NCBI GenBank assembly: GCA_037833965.1
Contig: AP031352.1
Coordinates: forward strand, 18,580,501 to 18,644,500
Direction: 5' to 3'
Source: Marchantia polymorpha subsp. ruderalis
Lineage: Eukaryota > Streptophyta > Marchantiopsida > Marchantiales > Marchantiaceae
Length of the DNA stretch: 64,000 bases
Under the pieces are notes generated by a model. The model did not search any database and was not told the origin of the DNA. It worked only from the letters and a program-made list of their open reading frames with translations. A program made the position numbers and the translations under genes. Each line of letters starts with the position of its first letter. Positions within the stretch are counted from its first letter, which is position 1. Below, piece by piece: positions 40,206-54,000 of this stretch.

Positions 40206-40559
40206 GCTCATTGGGTGTTCACAACATGTCTTCCTTCCACTACTTGTTACACAGTTTTAGAATGGCATGAGTTTTTTTGGGTGGATCAATAAACGTTTTT
40301 ATCTGCCTGTTCCGTTCAACTGTAAAAGATGGTGGAACGATGGAATTTTTTTGTCGTTAAATAGAAAAGCTTTGAATAAAATTCATAGCCTCAATCATAC
40401 TTATATTCTCGAAGAGAGTACAAATGATTTTTTCAAGAAATATCAATGATGACCAAAATTGTTAAGAGATTGGTAGCCCATACAATTTACCTGTACGTCT
40501 TCCAATATTCTGTAACTGGTTCTCCAGTTCCTTATCCAACATCTTCGGGATTTCCGCAG

Positions 40560-42100
40560 AGGGTCTTGGATAAGTAATGGAACTATTAAGAATATAAAGT
40601 TTTCAAATAGGTATTAGCAAATCAGTGTCTTTTCAATTATCATTTGATATCAACTACTAGAGAAGGAAGTCGGAAGCCTTGTCGAATATTGACCAAAGTG
40701 ATTCAATCATGCTAACAAGGATGAAACTCTAATTGCTGTTATAAGATCTTTGAATTTGAAATATTATCTACAAACTTGTAATTGATAACACAGATATTTA
40801 TCCAAAATGGTATATATTTATATAATGTTCAATACAATACATGCATACTAGAGATGATAAGCTTAAAAATAATCAATTTGCAAATATTTCCAAAGATTCA
40901 TATTTCAGTTAAACATCTTATAATTTCACGAAAAGTGCAAACCGTGAAATGAAAGTACTAAAAATAAAAAATTTGAATTAGAAAAAAATTAACATAGAAT
41001 AGATTTTCAATCTCATAACATAAAATTAACATAAAATTTAAATCATATTATATAATTAGATTGATGGCTTTAGTTTGAAATATGCACATTTAAACATAAT
41101 ATTATGCATAAAAATTACGTAATTTGTTATTTCAAAGTATGCAATATTAAACATCATAACACATAAAAGCAAAAACATACAATATGTTTAATATATATCA
41201 GATATTTAATTTATAATTTATATTCATAAAATTTAAAATATTTTAATTAAAATTTTCAGGATTAAACCTCAAATCATTAACATAAATGAGTACAACAAAA
41301 TTTAAGTCAACACACAAGACACAAATTATAACGTGGTTCCCCTTTGGAGTGTTACATTTGCTTGAAAAGCGCACAGGAGTGAGTTTACTATAGTATGTGA
41401 AAAAGCATGTGATAGTGGATTACCATTGGTTATTAGTTTAGTTTACTATAGTATTAATTTTGATTGGTTTTAAGTAGTTGATCATGTTACCTAAGATTTG
41501 AAAGTCATAGCAATATAAGAGGGATAACAGAAGATCATTGGGACACAATCAGATTATTGAATGGAGCAATTATGTTTTCCCGTATATATAACCTTGCTGA
41601 GTTTAACCTGTTCTTTCTGGTTGTACTTTTGTTAGTGTATGTGTTTGAGTGAAACATGATGTTTTTTATTCACATCAACGTTTTAAGTATTCATCGAATC
41701 ATTGTCGTAAGCAACTCAGAAATTTATTTTCAATAGACTACATACTCATAGAATGTAATATATGTATAAATATAACATTATGCTTTTCATAAATTTTAAT
41801 TCTGTCAATGATTTTATAAAGATGTAGACTTAACTCATGCACTAAAAATTCTAACACTCCATATCTATGCATTATTGTGGATCTATAATGTTGTAAGATG
41901 AAATCCTCATATGCAAGTTAACTTGATTTTATATTTGAGTTCAATGATGGATGAGTATTTATGAAACGAAATTGAATTTCAAAAAGATGACATCTATATA
42001 TGGTAGAAAGAAAATGATTGTCAGAGACTATTAATTGTACGTGTTATTATCTTATTTTATATTATCGGTGAAGTAATATGCATAAAGTACAAAATAATGT
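40560..42100. other. AT-rich block, possible old LTR-like stretch
   Basis: Mostly A/T sequence without frames. The part at about 41330-41700 is less AT-rich and contains a TATA-like TATATATAACC followed by a pyrimidine-rich tract, an arrangement seen in plant LTRs. No partner repeat or primer-binding site was found, so the LTR reading is weak. Confidence 0.3.
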
Positions 42101-43088
42101 TTCTCATCACCATGCGATAGTTTCCGCATAAGAAAGGTAATCGAAATGTGGAGGAAAAGCTAGGATGAGTAGAAGACGTACTCTCGAATAGAGTTGCTCA
42201 AGATTGGATGGCATAAAAAATCCTTTCAGGCAGGTTTTTGGAGCTAATTGCGAACTTAGTGAAGAAAGAAATCATGAATTGTGATGTAGACAACCTTCCT
42301 TACTGTTCAAAATCTTGGGTTATCTTTGGGCATCAATGATATGGACACACAGAACATGCGTGAAATATTTACGTCTCGTATAGGATACTTTGAAGGGCTG
42401 ATTGTCACCTTCAATAATGATATATGAGATGGGGTTCTGTTTTACACTTACATGGTGTAAGTGGATATGTTTTAGCTAGATTGAAGAAACCAATCTTCCT
42501 AAAGCTTATTCATGTTTGATGAGAGATTGAGTGCACTTTATCTTGAAGATTATCATAAGAATTGCATTTGATGAATAACCTTTTCGCGTGTACACTCTGC
42601 ATCCATTATTATAATACTCAAATCGCTCAAAATGTCAATTTTGCAAAGACTGCATGTTTTCTGACGGGCGATATATCATGAAATGACGTAAGAATTGAAA
42701 ACATTCTCATCGGGTTCGACCTCCTCCTATCACCTGGGAGCATGTGGATTTGTAGGTATGTGGGTGGGTAAAATGGATTCGTGGACTCGTGGTCTAACAG
42801 TGAGCAGTAAACCCTTGCCAACCACGTAAATGTCTCAATGAGAAGAGCATGACGGATTACAGGGTCCTCTAGCGTGAACTGATTTATACTGATTGGGGAT
42901 ACGAGCGAGTTATTTTACGGATTTGGGGGTAGGAGTGAGAAAAAACTCAGTATTACGTTACGAATCTTACTAATTAGGTGTTGATATTTGGTGCAGTTCT
43001 AGGACCTCAAGGAAGTGTGGATGGTCAGAAAACATTCTAGCGTGCAAAGCACCTGGAGATAGAACAGAATCTTTGCAGATGAGTCAGG

Positions 43089-43110
43089 CAGTCAGTCAGT
43101 CAGTCAGTCA
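43089..43110. repeat. (CAGT)n microsatellite
   Basis: About five and a half uninterrupted CAGT units. Confidence 0.95.
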
Positions 43111-43599
43111 GCAAGCAGATTGAGCACAGGTAACAGGTACCGAGTACACATACGCCTAACGTGATTCGGCAACTGTGGTTGTCTTATCCCGTGCACCAGT
43201 GCAAGCGGACCTTCAAACCGGCATTTGGGTGAAATCTCCTGATCCTGGAGAGCAAGTACGTGGCAGGCTTCAGAGGGAACACAAGCAGCAATCTCACTTT
43301 CAGAAGGTGATTATTAAGCATGGACAATTTCCCGAGCACAACTCAACTTGACCCGCGGTACATCCCCGTACTCTCGATTGCAGCGTTTTCTACGTTATTT
43401 ATGCTTAAAAAGCCATATGTACCCACCGACTCATAATATGTCTTGTCGTCAATACTTAACTAATTTATGAGGGTCAGGATAGAATCAAAAGCGAGAAGGA
43501 AAGAAGTCTTCCCTCTTCCTGTTTGGACTATGTTGCAAATAATTGTCATATTCGAGCACAAGGGTTTCTCCCGAGTCGAGGATGGCCAACCCAAAGTTA

Positions 43600-43622
43600 C
43601 TCTCTCTCTCTCTCTCTCTCTC
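43600..43622. repeat. (CT)n microsatellite
   Basis: About eleven uninterrupted CT units. Confidence 0.95.
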
Positions 43623-44309
43623 ACTGGAAACGCATGCAGGAAGGAGGATGTATAGTCGAAGGTGAGGAAGTACGTCACACTACACGCGATGAAAGAAAGT
43701 GTCAATACGACTTTTCAAACATTAAATGCAGCTGCAATTTCATAATATTCATGTCTTGCAGCAAAAGAAATGCAACAGCAAAATTTCATAAGAAAGTATG
43801 TTCTATTGAACAATTTGTCCACTTGACAACATGTTTTGCAGCGCCTGCAGCCAAATTAGAACTTACTCACCCACTGTCGTGACTTGCTGTCATTCGATGT
43901 CAGCACAGAAGGTCTCGGATTGTCAAACTGTCAAGTGGGTGCCAGTGTCGAGACGAACACCTACTTCCACTGTAGGCGTATTTTGGTGTGCTCCTACTAC
44001 GCATCTCCTCCTCCTCCTCCGGGGCCTTGGCTGATGTTGGCCGGGGCCTGTGCTGCTGCCTCCTGCTCTGCTCTTGCCGCATCTCCACATTCTTCCAACC
44101 TTGTGTCAGCCGGCTGTGTCTGACGGCTTTGCCGATCAGTTTTCAGTTGATCGGCTGATCAGTCAAATGGAAGACGCCGGAGCATTTGAGCAATTTGTAG
44201 AGTTGGCACAGGGCTTGCTCATGTAGCCAGATTAACGATGCGTCGAGTTCGTTTTATATGATTACAATATCATTCGATTCCTCTGTCCATGTGGCGATTC
44301 CTGAACCCG

Positions 44310-44319
44310 AAACCCTAAA
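44310..44319. promoter_or_regulatory. Telo-box-like AAACCCTAAA
   Basis: A single perfect AAACCCTAA core on the plus strand, followed within about 35 bases by a G-rich stretch (GGG runs at 44352-44386). Single telo-boxes occur by chance, and no start codon of a recognisable gene is nearby, so a promoter role is only suggested. Confidence 0.3.
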
Positions 44320-46984
44320 TTGCTGAGCTCAGACTGCGAGGCACTTTTCGTGGGTTGTGGGTGGGTCGGTGACTGGGATCGGGGTGGGTCGGTTGGATTC
44401 TAACAACTGTACGATGCAGCCGTATTCTCAGCTGGGCTTGCATCCGAGAGCTTGAGTCAAATGTGAAAGATGTCGTCAGCTGCTTTGACAAAGCACTCGA
44501 TTGCCAAAGTCGCATCACAATCCTACAGAAATTCAGGAGTGTCGAATCTGGGAAGGGTGCAACATGTGATGACCTAGCAGTGATCACATTTTCTTGCGCC
44601 AACAGGGGGAATCAGCTCAGGCATTGTATTGTGTCCATGAAAAGCAGATCAGACGCACTCCTGGACATGAGCTGAAGTCGCTCGGGACTCTTCTGTGCTC
44701 GTCATCTTGCCTCCCGTCTTTCTCTGAAATTCTTTGTCCCATTCGGTTCCCCTCTCATGCCATGGGGGACATATCTTAACTGGATAGGGCCCTCCGTCAA
44801 CAACAGCGTTCAATTCATCAAAGTGTCGCTGTCCAGACCTTCTGCCAATCTTCGGCAGTATTCTTCAGATTTTCCGATGCCCATGATCTTTATCGTCTTA
44901 CGTGGAGAATGAACTCACCTACTTGTGTAGTGTTGACGACGTGTTTCTAAGTGGGGACATGAGATGCCCTTTCTAGTTGCTAACGTGAGGGCTTTCCCTT
45001 TGATCTTCACTATGCTTTATGCGGATTTCTTTCTGCATGAGCATTTCGATGATTGAGAGATATTCTTTTGAATCCAACACCAACAATCCACAAACGAGAC
45101 GAAATCGCGATAAGTGTTGGGAGGAATTGCGCATCATCTGACTTCAGTTATCTACATGAGTCAATCCAGTCGGTTAATCTATAGAGATGACATGCTTTGG
45201 TCGGTTTGTCCCGCTCGCCCACACACACACCTTGTATCTTGATGAAATAAGCTTCCATTTTTCTTGTGTAGACGACTTGACTTAATGCTTTTCCATTAAT
45301 GTGCGCTGATTGATCACGACGAAAATGTGTCTAACTGAATCGAGTATCATACTTAATGCTAGCGGATTCAGCGGATTAGCGGATTTCCATCTCAAAGTGC
45401 TTAGTGACATGACACCACCATCTTATGACGATGGTGGATCATATGTGCTCAAAGTAGAAGAAAGGGAGACGATTGGGATTAAAGGTACCATGTCTTAACC
45501 ATCCAGACAGAAAACGAGGCCAAGAAAGGTCCTGCCCGCAGGCACAAGTGAAGGTACTAGTCCTCATCCTGATAGAACTGAGTTTAGATCGGAAGCCTGA
45601 TGTCATGTTTAATTTTCACACCGTAGAAAGAGAGATGTGCCAAATCTTATACAGTGCTCTTATCCAAATTATAAGATTCTTGAGCGGATCAGCCAAAGCA
45701 AGGAATTCTTCTGCATAACTTCATTCATATCTGAAGCTAGATTCTCCATTCTTGCTTCCTTTGTGTCTTGTTCGAAGAAGCCAAACCTTTCCCATTCTCT
45801 AACAATATGTTGTCACTTCATTGTCTCGTTGTGGTCAGTACGAGGCGATCGTGATAATTCTGGACGATATTCTAACGAAACATCCAACATCTGAAGAATC
45901 TTCCTATGATGGCAAAAGTTCCAGACTGCAATTGTTCATGGTCAACAAGATGTCAGTCTCGCAATGAGTAAGCTTATATCCAGAGTAATCCAGAACGTGA
46001 GTCATAAGTACTGGCACTCTGAAACTCACAGTACATGAAGTTTCAAAAGCGCTTGGTGCCATTTCATGTGTCTCTGTTAAGCTGTGTCTTGTACTCTGGT
46101 TACAAGTGCACTGAGCCCGAGTTAACTCGAATTTCCTAATGTTCACAACAGACGGCCTGAGTCTTGATGTGAAAACAATGGAAAAGTACGCTGACTGCGT
46201 TACTGTTGTGATAAGAAAGCTCCCATTCCTTGTGTGTTGTTTCAGTTTCCCATCTGATGTTGAAAGGTGATAACAGGGCCATCAAGACTTGGACACGATA
46301 CGAAGTGGTCGCTTGGGATAAGGCAATCCACCTTGCAAATACTGGTGTAGGTAGATCCTACGTGACAGACCCAATACGAACCTGATTGCATGGGGTACTG
46401 CATTGTCAATCCTGTCTACATTTTCATTGGGAGTCTCTACTCAAGAGAAACTTTTTTGGACTGTGAGCGTAAATATTCAGAGATTTTTTCTCATTCCAAC
46501 TTTGGCTCTCTTTCTTAAGTTTATAGAAGATTCCCACTTTGTCACAGACCGTGCGGATAAGGAGTAGGAATTTCGGAGAAAACACCCATCGCCTCGAAGT
46601 TTTGGCCTGATGGTGCAAGAATGACAAGCCTCACCCGGTCTCCAGTGCTCAAGCTGATAATCCTTCCAGTCTAGTCATCTAGAACGTAAAATCCAAGACG
46701 AAGCATTGTTCCTCAAGCCATACGGCTCATTCGTTTGAAGTGATCCTGAATCTAGAGATCTAGGGTGCCTTGCAAGAAAAGCGAGAGTAAACCCTAGACA
46801 ATCTCCGTTCAGTACTATTAATCTTAATCGAGCTGACACTGTTAGCAGAGAACAGCTTGCTAGGATGTACGAATTCCTTGCAGCACTACGTTCCATCTCC
46901 CTTCTTCAGAGGATATGTACTCCTGAAATTCTTTCTCGAAAAAATCAATCCTGTTATTTCATTGCAATGTATATTCGTGCTGAG

Positions 46985-47815
46985 GCGGCATGAGGGGTGT
47001 AACAACAGATTAGTCCACGAGAAATGAACATAATCCACAAGTAGCTTGCGCGGTGACGATGTGAGTGCGTTTCGGCAAAGAACAGTGTCTACTCATGTAT
47101 CCAGGAAGGAGCTGAAATCGCCTCCCATCCTCGTCCAAGAAACTCAGCACTTCTACGTACTTGCCCTTGCTTGCGACATAAACACGAAACGGCACGGACA
47201 TCACCTGTCACAAATCTCAGACTTCTAATATATCAACGAAGCAGAAAGACTGATTTCTCGATCTCCGCATCACTACTTCCAAGTTGGACAAAAAGCACGA
47301 GAAACTGTTACTTAGCGTGAGAAGAGTGTTCTGTAGCCACGGCTTCTGCTAATTGCATGGCCAGCCACCGACTTTCTTCTCCCGCTGCTAGCAACTTGCA
47401 ACAAACCAAGCCCCGAGCCTTTGAACTTTGCATTAAGATGACGTACTTCATATGTATACATGTTCCTAAATATTTTCGACGGACGTGAAATTCACGCGTA
47501 GGAAGGGCCAGTCTGTATATGTGCTCTAGGTTCAGATCATACACTTGGGCCGACTAAGTTCTACGAGACGTGTCAATCTGGCCTCCTACAATGCAGAATT
47601 TCAGCAGAGTTTACTAACAAAAATGATGTTTCTGATGTCTACTGGACGAACCTCTTCCAGAAAGCGTGTCTTGAGCGAGTGATAATCTCCTCATCGGCGC
47701 CCTAGCTCTGAAAATTATCAGATCAAGACCACCTGCACGGCATCGACGAGTGACCGAGTTCAAGAGACGCGACATGTTTGCTTCCATGAATTCAACCCGG
47801 CACAATCTGCACATG
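46985..47815 (-). CDS. Possible unrecognised gene downstream of the RH47-like helicase
   Basis: Three minus-strand stretches look partly coding. 47814-47614 reads MSRLLNSVTRRCRAGGLDL from an internal ATG; 47544-47308 includes CCKLLAAGEESRWLAMQLAE; 47204-47010 includes VPFRVYVASKGKYVEVLSFL. They share the strand of the helicase, which ends at 47961. Donor and acceptor phases between the second and third pieces do not match, so I cannot give an exon model. No domain is recognised and these may be chance frames. Confidence 0.22.
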
Positions 47816-47960
47816 GTGTACGTGAGGTAGTCTTCCCGGGACTTTGGATTTAAGGCTTAAATTCCGTTGTAAGAATGGTCGTCTTCATTGCTGAACTCAA
47901 TACAGACCTCGTCGTTAGATCGAAGGCAGCTGAGAGGCGACAGAAACATGTTCTTGATTT

Positions 47961-50333
47961 TCACGACGCAGCCTCGTCCCCGCCGACACTGCTACTGCTC
48001 TCCGTTTTCTCAGATGTCTTACGTTCCTTTCCGCCGGCCTTGCCAAAGGCAGGTTTCTTCCAGTGCTCAAGCTTGCTGTCAAATATGTCACAACGACGTA
48101 TTGAGATCCCCAGCTGCTTCTCGAACTTCTCTATAACGAACTCCTCTGATCCTTCACAAATATTGATAACAGTTCCTCTCCGTCCGAGTCGACCGGTGCG
48201 ACCACCACGGTGGGCATAATGCGACCCATCAGTTGGAAGTTCCAGGTTCACGACCAAATCGCAACCAGGAATATCCAGGCCTCTTGCACCAACCTCACTC
48301 ACTACCAGAACCCGCAACTTGCCATTTCTGTCATCAGTTCATGTCCAAGTGGACGACATAAGAGTTAGCCACATAAGCATGGCGAGATCTTTAAAATAGC
48401 TTGAATCGGAAGAAAAGGCTTGAGATACTTGAAGAGTGGAGTTCTTCAAACGAGAAAAAATGTACTTCAACCGGATACTTTTGATACGCCCCCACGCAGA
48501 ATTTAGATTCGATACAAGCACTTGACTCTAAGTATTGAAGATTACAGAAAACGGTGGCAGCGTTACCTGAAAGCATTTAAAATATTTTGCCTCTCCAATT
48601 TACCCAGTTCTCCGTGGAGAGAACCAGCAGCAATACCCCTCGCAACGAGCTTATACTCGGTGTCCTTGAGCCGCTTACTGTGGTTCATAAAAACAATAAC
48701 AGATTGTGAATCGAGGGCATGGATGCACTTTCTCAGAAAGTCCACTCGGTGGTGCAAAGGTGATAGAAGATAAAAGTGCTCCAAATTTGGAGGCAAACTC
48801 TCTCGAGCCCCTTTCAGGTCAGCTGATTGGGCTTCATCCTGCACACACATACCCAACAGTGAGATACAAAGACGGTGATAATTCTAGACGGACAAGCCAG
48901 TTGTGTGCGAATCTCCCACAAACACTGGCAACGATAACCATGTCAAGGAAGAGAGACATTTAAGTTCATCAATTAAGACATTTACTTCTTCGTAAAAGTC
49001 CATAGTGCTCCCACATCCCCTACAGCAGGACTATTGTGCAATTTTGCTTAGCAGGTGGGCGGAACTGAGAGAGCAAAAATCAAAAGTATATAAACATCAC
49101 TAACAATGCCATGATGAGATTGAAGACAATTAAAAATGTCCTGCTCGTAAACCCTGCTGATTGGATTGGCAGGGTATAAGAGTCCACGGCGAGTCAGTTC
49201 TAGGTCTGAGACCTTACCTTGTCAACAGGTGATCCCCAGGCAGGCGAAAAAGCCCCTGGAGTTTCAACATCAATTATAGACGTCGCTCGTACCAACAAGG
49301 GCTTATGACCCCAAGACGATGCTGCTCTCAAAACAGCCGGAGGCATTGTGGCCGAGACAAGAATGGTCTGTCTTTCGACCTTCTTCTTGACCGTCTTCAC
49401 AGACGGATTTTCCTCTGCACTTTCAGCCGGATTTGAGTGTGTAGCCTTCGCAGGGTCGGATGATCTGCGCTGACCTACATGCTCCAGAATTCTCCTCATA
49501 TCGTCCCTGAACTTGGAAGATAGCAGCTGATCGGCTTCGTCTAGTACCAAAAATTGGCAGGAATGAGTGTGAAGCTTCCCAGCTCTGCTCAACTCAGAAA
49601 TTCTTCCAGGAGTTCCCACCACAATCAAAGGCTTATTCTTCTTCAATGCTTCTTCCTGCCGGTTCGGGTTGGCTCCCCCTATAAGCTGTTGAATGACTTT
49701 CTTATTGAATGGACCCAGCATTTTCTCGGCTTCCCTCACAATCTGCATAGCGAGCTCTCTCGAGGGAACGACGATCAGAACCTCCACTCCTCCGCGGTTG
49801 ACCGCTTCCACCCCTGCAGAACTGTCACTCAAAGGTCCAACTTTCGACAGGATGGGGAGCAAGTAGGCGAGAGTCTTGCCGGAACCCGTGAAGGACTGAA
49901 TTGCTGCGTCATGGCCGTCCAAAATGGTGGGAATCGCTGCCACTTGCACATCAGTGGGAACCTCCAATCCCTCGTCCGCAATCCGCCGCTGTAAAAGTCT
50001 CGACAGCTTCAAAGCACTGAAAGACTTCTCGGCGAAGGGGAAGGAACGAGTGTCGACCGACTCCACTTTGCTGGTTCTGGCGAACGCCGCTTTGGGTTCC
50101 CTCCGCTGCACCCTCTTTGCAGCTGCAGCTTCATCCTCGAACAAGGTGTCCAGCGACAGCGAAGCGCTCGTGCTGCTGCTGGTAGCTGAAATTCCTGGCG
50201 CTCCCGCCGCAGACTTCAACAGAGGGGCGAAGACGGGCGATTTCGAGCACAAGGACCGGCCCGAGAGCAAGGGCAACTGACCGAAAATACACAGCGGTAA
50301 CCCCTTGACGGAGCGCGACACGAGAAGAGCCAT
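47961..50333 (-). CDS. RH47: DEAD-box ATP-dependent RNA helicase, RH47-like (mitochondrial type)
   Basis: ATP-dependent RNA helicase; the Arabidopsis relative RH47 (also ISE1/EMB1586) is mitochondrial and affects plasmodesmal transport. Three exons, 50333-49218, 48838-48567 and 48327-47961, give 584 residues with junction phases 0 and 2. Helicase motifs in order: Q-motif region PTDVQ at 126-130, Walker A TGSGKT at 149-154, Ia PSRELA at 190-195, TPGR at 241-244, DEAD at 265-268, SAT at 327-329, then VIVFMNHS, RGLDIPG and HRGGRTGRLGR in exons 2-3. Stretches such as EEALKKNKP.IVVGTPGRI and HALDSQSVI.FMNHS are diagnostic of the RH47 group. The N-terminal 100 residues are Ser/Ala/Arg-rich and fit a mitochondrial targeting sequence. 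The C-terminal tail is Ser/Lys-rich. An insert between TPGR and SAT is rich in Pro/Ser/Glu. Confidence 0.94.
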
Positions 50334-51055
50334 CGTCTGCTTCCTTGTCCGCCACCGAATCTGAATTTTGGAAGCGAAATTCCGAATTCCGCCGGCTTAT
50401 CAACTTCCTACTCCTACTCTGTCTACACCCAGCAGCAGATGCAACATCGTTTTCAGAACAGACGAGACGAGGAGGGCTAAAATTTTCACTCCCAGATTCT
50501 TCGGCCAATTGATTTTCCCTAGTCACACGAAATTTCAGTCTAACTCGAGAAACTCCTTCCCATAGTAAACCCAAGAAGCTCGGGAGGATCACTTATCGTC
50601 TGTCCTTGCAAATGCTCGTGAGACCAACGAGGTCACGGATTCCGAAACCATGGATTAGAAGCTTCGCGTTTGCTGACAGCTACACAAAGCGGGGCGTGGA
50701 CAGACGGAGAAATTCTTCGGAAGGCGACGATCGAGCAAATGCGCCATATCTTCAGAATCAATCGATTACTCGCTCGCTGGAGGCTCGAGCACTCTTGAGT
50801 CCTGTGGAAGAGACGGAACTAATCCTTGACCGGATACTCCGGTTGCCTCCCTCGCTGATTTTCGTCGCAGATATCATGCGTACATATACTTGGTTCCGCA
50901 GCATATATTGTGGTTATCAAAAAGACATTATCCTCTTTCCGTTTTATCCAACCTCGCACGTAGAGTTTTACGCTGCAGCAAGTGGCTCTTGCAGGGAACT
51001 TGGAGATTGTGATGGTGAATACAGTACCAACACTTTACGGGAAACAATAGGATGA
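50334..51055. other. Upstream region of the RH47-like gene with an unrecognised plus-strand frame
   Basis: The helicase promoter and 5' leader should lie here. A divergent plus-strand frame from a genuine ATG at 50612 to 51055 encodes about 147 residues, including ARALLSPVEETELILDRIL, but no family is recognised. It could share a bidirectional promoter with the helicase or be chance. Confidence 0.3.
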
Positions 51056-54000
51056 TGCGTGTTACTATACCTGTGATTATCCATGGGTTCGAGTGTATTG
51101 GTATGTCAAAGTATTTCCAGTGTTTTAGAATATAGAGAAATTATACATTCGATTTCTAATTTTTTACTTGTATGAGAATTTAATTCAATATATTATTTAG
51201 TATGAACGGAAGGAATCATTTGAATAATATTTTAATGTTTATGCTTTTATTAATGAATTTTTTTAATTTATAACTTACACTTTTTTCCATATCAGAGGAT
51301 TTTTTAGTAGATGAAATTTGTTATACTTCTATTGCGATGATATAAAAAATTAGTGTTCACATTACAAAACACAACCATCAATAGAGACTTTTTATCTAAT
51401 TATAAACTCCATCTTTCATAACTTTTTTCTTAACACCTTGTTCTACATCAAATGAACAATGGCAACTTGTGATAGTTTCAAATTAATATTATGTATAGAA
51501 TCACATAAATGCTGGTACACTATACTTGTAACTATAAGTAACAGGTGAAATGTGATATAATCTATGATCGTTGTGTTTAAGTCAGATTATTCACTATTTC
51601 ACTTTAACAATAATAAACTTCATCATACTTGTAAATATGAGTATGTAATAGTCTAGCAGCAAAAACCATTTCAAGATGTTATTTCAAGATTGTCAAATCT
51701 TATTGATCTTTTCAAATTTCAATACCAAATTTTTTTATTTGTAACATGTGTACAACTATTTTTAAACTCTAATTGCATCTAAATATACAGACTTTTAGGG
51801 TTTTTTTATTCTACTTTAGTAAGAAAATTATTTTAATGTAAATATTCAAGCATCTTTCTTTGTAATGATTTGTATTATTAAAATTTTATAAAATATTAAC
51901 ACATAATTATATATTTTTAGATTCTACTATATAAATATTTTATTATTTTAATAAAATAAAAAATCCAAATTATATATACATATTTATTGATTTAAAACTT
52001 CTCACATATAAATACTTCAAATATTATATTTTTATGTTATAGTCAAAATAAAAAATAATATATATATATATTATAATTTATGTTGACAATGAATAAATGA
52101 AATTATATTAAATACAATGACGCTAGATAAGTCAACAATTGATGATGCAATATTGATTGATAAATTATTAAAAATTGAAATAAATTCAAATTGACAAATG
52201 ACATTGTTAAACTATACTAGAATGGATGAGTCAAATATCAATAAAAAAAATAGTGGCTAGTTTCAACTCAATCTATGCTAATCATCACCTCAAATAAACT
52301 ATACAAAAATATGTGAGGTTTTGATTGGAATCTCATAAATATTATTCATACTTGGAGTTGAAACTTGAGAGATTTGTTGGAAGATACATTTCAAGATTTA
52401 CATTATAACATTAATTTAGAAACAAGTTCAGTTGAAAATGTAAATATAAACTCTGAAGATAAAAAATTCCAACAATGTTTCTACTCTTCTTTATATAACT
52501 CTTACCAACAAGTACAAGGATATAAAATCGTATACTCATCATCCATAACACTCATAATGGATAGTTGACATGACGGATACTCATAACAAGCATATTGATT
52601 GTTGACGTGGCGCTCCCAACTAACACACTAACTAGCACACTCAATCATTATATAATAAGCACACCTATTGCTGACGTCACAACTATTACTAGTGCGTGCT
52701 AAAGTAACAATATAAACATTTTGAATGACCTCTACTTTAGTTCTAAATAACTAAAGATGGTTACAAGCATTAAGCAACGCCATGATTAAATCAACATATC
52801 CGAGTTTGTATCAATGTAGAACTAATGAATCTTCATTTTTTTGATGCATTTTTTTAACTACATAATGGCTAAATGGCTCTAACTTATTGAAAATGATTAG
52901 GGCTATATTAAATATTTTATACACTTACTAGCAATATAGATTGAATTTAGTTGCATCTAATAATGAACATACATTGACAGGTTAAAATGTTAGCTTTGTA
53001 ACGTTGTTCGGAAAAATATTTTAGAATCAAGTATAACTCTTGTTTCGCATCAATTGAACCTCTCTGTGAAGATTATTATCAATACGTTAAAAATACAAAT
53101 TTTACAATATTATTCAAGATTTCTCTATGCATTTGCAAATGCAGCAAAATTTCATCATTGAAATAGAATTGAAATGTACAACAAATAAAAATTGATGTAT
53201 TATGTTTGAAAGTTTGATGAAATGAATTGTCTAGAAATGCTATCACATTTTATCAAAATGTTGAGAATGAATAGTTATGTTCAGTTGTACATCAACATCT
53301 GATGCATTATTACTACCTCGTTACTTTCAATGTTTGAACAACTAAATTTTTTTTTTGAGTCAAACTATCTTTAGTTAGTTATAACATAGAGAAAGTTATA
53401 CACTAAAATGTAAAATCTAAAGTTGACATGTTAACAATCCGTGTGTTTGATATGTAAAAAAAAATATTTTTTAACAAGCACAAATTTATTCTTTCACAAG
53501 CACACGTAAGCAATTCGTGTGTTTGTTAACCAAGGATTTAATGTTAACTCCTAATGTGTTTGTTAGAAACGACAAGTCATCATTCAATGTGCTTATTAGA
53601 TATATCGGCCATATGTAATCAGTCCACTAGGATTAGATTTGATGATGAAAAGTAGAATTTATCTTTGTACTTGTGTTTGAAAAATTTACATAGTAAAGAG
53701 TAGAAACAATCTAGGTATCTTCATCTTCAATCTTCAGAGTTTAGGTTTCATCTTTGAATAAACTTTACTCTTAGATCTCAGTGTTATATCAAGACATTGT
53801 CATTTTGCAACTATGATGAAATATAGATATTTGTGGCAAACTTTGTCAGTGAGATCCGAACGTACTCAACGTTAGACAATTTCATGAAAAGTATGGCTCT
53901 AGAAATGATGATGTCTAGTGATGAATGATGTATTTTGACTGAATCAATATGCAATCATATTTGAGTATTAGAGATTATGCATAATTGATATATACCATGC

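Larger units (their letters stand above)
42101..46900. other. Region of mixed composition without a recognised gene
   Basis: It contains simple repeats, (CAGT)n at 43089-43110 and (CT)n at 43600-43622, a telo-box-like AAACCCTAAA at 44310-44319, a G-rich stretch at 44351-44396, and two perfect hairpins (44131-44155 and 45415-45437). Short frames are scattered on both strands; none shows a domain or consistent exon chain. An unrecognised or non-coding transcript remains possible. Confidence 0.4.

Noticed and set aside
41330..41700. LTR of a Copia-type retrotransposon
   Set aside because: No matching second repeat, primer-binding site or polymerase sequence could be found; kept only as a weak remark.
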